The notes under the pieces: generated by a model
The model's input: only the letters and a program-made list of their open reading frames with translations
What the model was told of the DNA's origin: nothing
The model's database searches: none
Shown here: positions 60,361 to 64,000 of the stretch, in pieces
How the letters are laid out: every line of letters begins with the position of its first letter
How positions within the stretch are numbered: the stretch's first letter is position 1
Position numbers and translations under genes: made by a program
Assembly: GCF_042650565.1 (NCBI RefSeq)
Contig: NZ_JBHSBH010000010.1
Span: 248,001 to 312,000, forward strand
From: Nocardiopsis_B sediminis
GTDB taxonomy: Bacteria > Actinomycetota > Actinomycetes > Streptosporangiales > Streptosporangiaceae
Direction: 5' to 3'
Length of the DNA: 64,000 nucleotides

Positions 60361-61745
60361 GTGACCTCCCCAACCGCGACACCGCACCGCACCACCGGGC
60401 GCTGGATCAGCCAGTGGGACCCCGAGGACCCGACCTTCTGGGAGCGCTCGGGGCGCCGGATCGCCAACCGCAACCTGTGGGCGTCGATCTTCGCCGAGCA
60501 CCTGGGCTTCTCCATCTGGACCATCTGGTCGGTGCTCACCCTGTTCATGACCCCCGAGACCGGGTTCGACTACACCCCCGCGCAGAAGTTCCTGCTCGTG
60601 TCGGTGGTGACCCTGGTCGGCGCCGTCCTGCGGGTGCCCTACACCCTCGCCGTCCCCAAGTTCGGCGGCCGCAACTGGACCCTGGTGTCGGTGGCCGCCC
60701 TGCTCATCCCCACCGGCCTGGCGATCCTGCTCATTCAGCGCCCCGAAACGCCCTTCGCGGTGTTCGTGGTCCTCGCCGCGACGGCGGGCCTGGGCGGCGG
60801 CAACTTCTCCTCCTCCATGTCCAACATCAACGCGTTCTTCCCCGAGCGCAGCAAGGGCTGGGCGCTGGGCCTCAACGCCGGGGGCGGCAACATCGGGGTC
60901 CCCGTGGTGCAGCTGGTCGGCCTGGGGGTCATCGCGGTGCTGGGCGTGTCCTACGGGCACGTGCTCGCCGCGCTCTACATCCCCCTGCTCGCGGCCGCCT
61001 GCTGGGTGTCCTGGCGGCACATGGACAACCTGTCCGGGGCCCGCGCCGACATCGGGGCGCAGCTCGCCGCGGCGCGCGACCGCGACTTCTGGATCATGTC
61101 GTTCCTCTACATCGGCACCTTCGGCTCCTTCATCGGATTCGGCTTCGCCTTCGGGCTGCTCCTCCAGAACCAGTTCGACCGCACCCCCCTGGAGGCCGCG
61201 GCCGTCACCTTCATCGGCCCGCTGCTGGGCTCGCTGGTGCGCCCCGTGGGCGGCCTGCTCGCCGACCGGCTCGGCGGCGCCAAGGTGACCCTGTGGAACT
61301 TCGCCGCGATGGCCGCCGGCACCGGCGTCATCATCCTCGCCTCCACCCAGAACTCCCTGGCCCTGTTCACCACCGGGTTCATCGCCCTGTTCCTGCTCAC
61401 CGGGGTCGGCAACGGGTCGACCTACAAGATGATCCCCGCGATCTACGCCGCCCGCGCCGCCGACATGGCCGATGCCGGCACCGCGGCCGCCGAGGCCACC
61501 GCCCACTTCAAGCGCGTCGCCGGGGCGGTCCTGGGCCTGGTCGGCGCCGTGGGCGCGCTCGGCGGCGTGGCGATCAACCTCGTCTTCCGCCAGTCCTTCG
61601 AGAGCTTCGGCGGCGCCACCCCCGCCTACGCGGCCTTCCTCGTCTTCTACCTGGTGTGCATGGCCGTCACCTACGCCGTCTACATGCGCCGGCCCGCGAC
61701 CGCCACCGCCACCACCGCACCCGCCGCCCCGGCCGCCACCACGCG

Positions 61746-61749
<4 letters not shown>
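60361..61749 (+). CDS. narK: Nitrate/nitrite MFS transporter
   Basis: A 462-residue MFS protein with 12 segments. Nitrate porter signatures are clear: GLGGGNFSSSMSNINAFFPE, GLNAGGGNIGVPVVQ, and the Arg in LRVPYTLAVPKFGGRNW. It imports nitrate (and may export nitrite). GTG at 60361 follows GAGGAAGG. Its stop overlaps the ATG of nasA (ATGA), so uptake and reduction are coupled. Confidence 0.92.
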
Positions 61750-63877
<2,128 letters not shown>

Positions 63878-63881
<4 letters not shown>

Positions 63882-64000
63882 ACCCCGCGCCCCGCCACGT
63901 CGTGCTGATCGGCAACGGGATGGTCGGCTCCCGCTTCGCCGACGAGGTCGCCCGCCGCGACCCCGCAGGCGAGCGCGTCCGGCTCACCGTGGCCGGGGCC
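63878..64000 (+). CDS. NAD(P)/FAD-dependent oxidoreductase (NirB/NasB type), start only
   Basis: Forty-one codons of a gene cut by the window end. HVVLIGNGMVGSRFADEVAR is the FAD-binding N terminus seen in NirB-type nitrite reductase large subunits and in nitrate reductase electron-transfer proteins. The GTG start overlaps the nasA stop (GTGA), so it belongs to the nitrate operon. Which of the two it is cannot be decided. Confidence 0.75.

Overview
The window is very GC-rich actinomycete DNA. Third codon positions are almost all G or C, GTG starts and 4-bp ATGA/GTGA overlaps are common, and the gene families are typical of the phylum (a mycothiol-type DinB-fold enzyme, an F420-type luciferase-like oxidoreductase, GlnR/Zur/MntR-like sites, DnaE2). 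A Nocardiopsaceae-like organism is my best guess, by inference only. No rRNA, tRNA or CRISPR was found.

Layout. (1) 124-10187: a five-gene minus-strand operon (two FGGY carbohydrate kinases, a histidine phosphatase, a DeoR regulator and a D-2-hydroxyacid dehydrogenase) faces a plus-strand operon of a CUT1 ABC importer without an ATPase plus a glycerophosphodiesterase; together they look like an uptake and catabolic system for a phosphodiester or polyol. (2) 10251-13541: a GntR gene with two compensating frameshifts, translationally coupled to an epimerase and divergent from a BCCT transporter. (3) 13571-18754: a zinc importer aztA / aztB-aztD-aztC-aztD with a Zur-like box and two AztD paralogues that have lost complementary metal-binding motifs. 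(4) 18856-26221: household genes, including an APH(3')-like kinase, a sugar porter, a glutathione peroxidase and a fused PabA-PabB. (5) 26251-27992: an IS200/IS605 TnpB element sitting between the tails of a divergent aldo/keto reductase and TetR gene. (6) 28011-33911: ArsR/SRPBCC pair, then an Entner-Doudoroff operon edd-glk-eda facing a ROK regulator. (7) 34010-38552: a small protein coupled to an HExxH protein, and a DnaE2-type polymerase with a LexA-like palindrome. (8) 38667-44613: a flavoprotein, an AKR/TetR divergent pair with a perfect operator, an MntR-like regulator, and a hydrolase plus F420-type enzyme behind a MerR-like promoter. (9) 44634-47285: an NCS1 nucleobase transporter, whose 5' end derives from an IS605 right end, with a hydantoin/Asp-Glu racemase and a divergent XRE-cupin regulator. 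(10) 47391-54799: FhuF-like reductase, UvrA-like protein, a 5'-truncated TnpB element, then a manganese-type ABC importer. (11) 54811-56567: GntR/UTRA plus Nudix pair reminiscent of AICE control modules. (12) 56598-64000: a KimA-like permease, an SDR behind a tandem palindromic operator, and the beginning of a nitrate assimilation operon (narK, nasA, a reductase cut by the window edge).

Metal homeostasis recurs: zinc import, manganese import, a Mn-type DtxR regulator and a FhuF-like protein all lie within 40 kb. Three IS200/IS605-type elements or remnants have each reshaped adjoining genes. A short DNA word, TGTCCGAAACC, occurs at least six times, in different reading frames.
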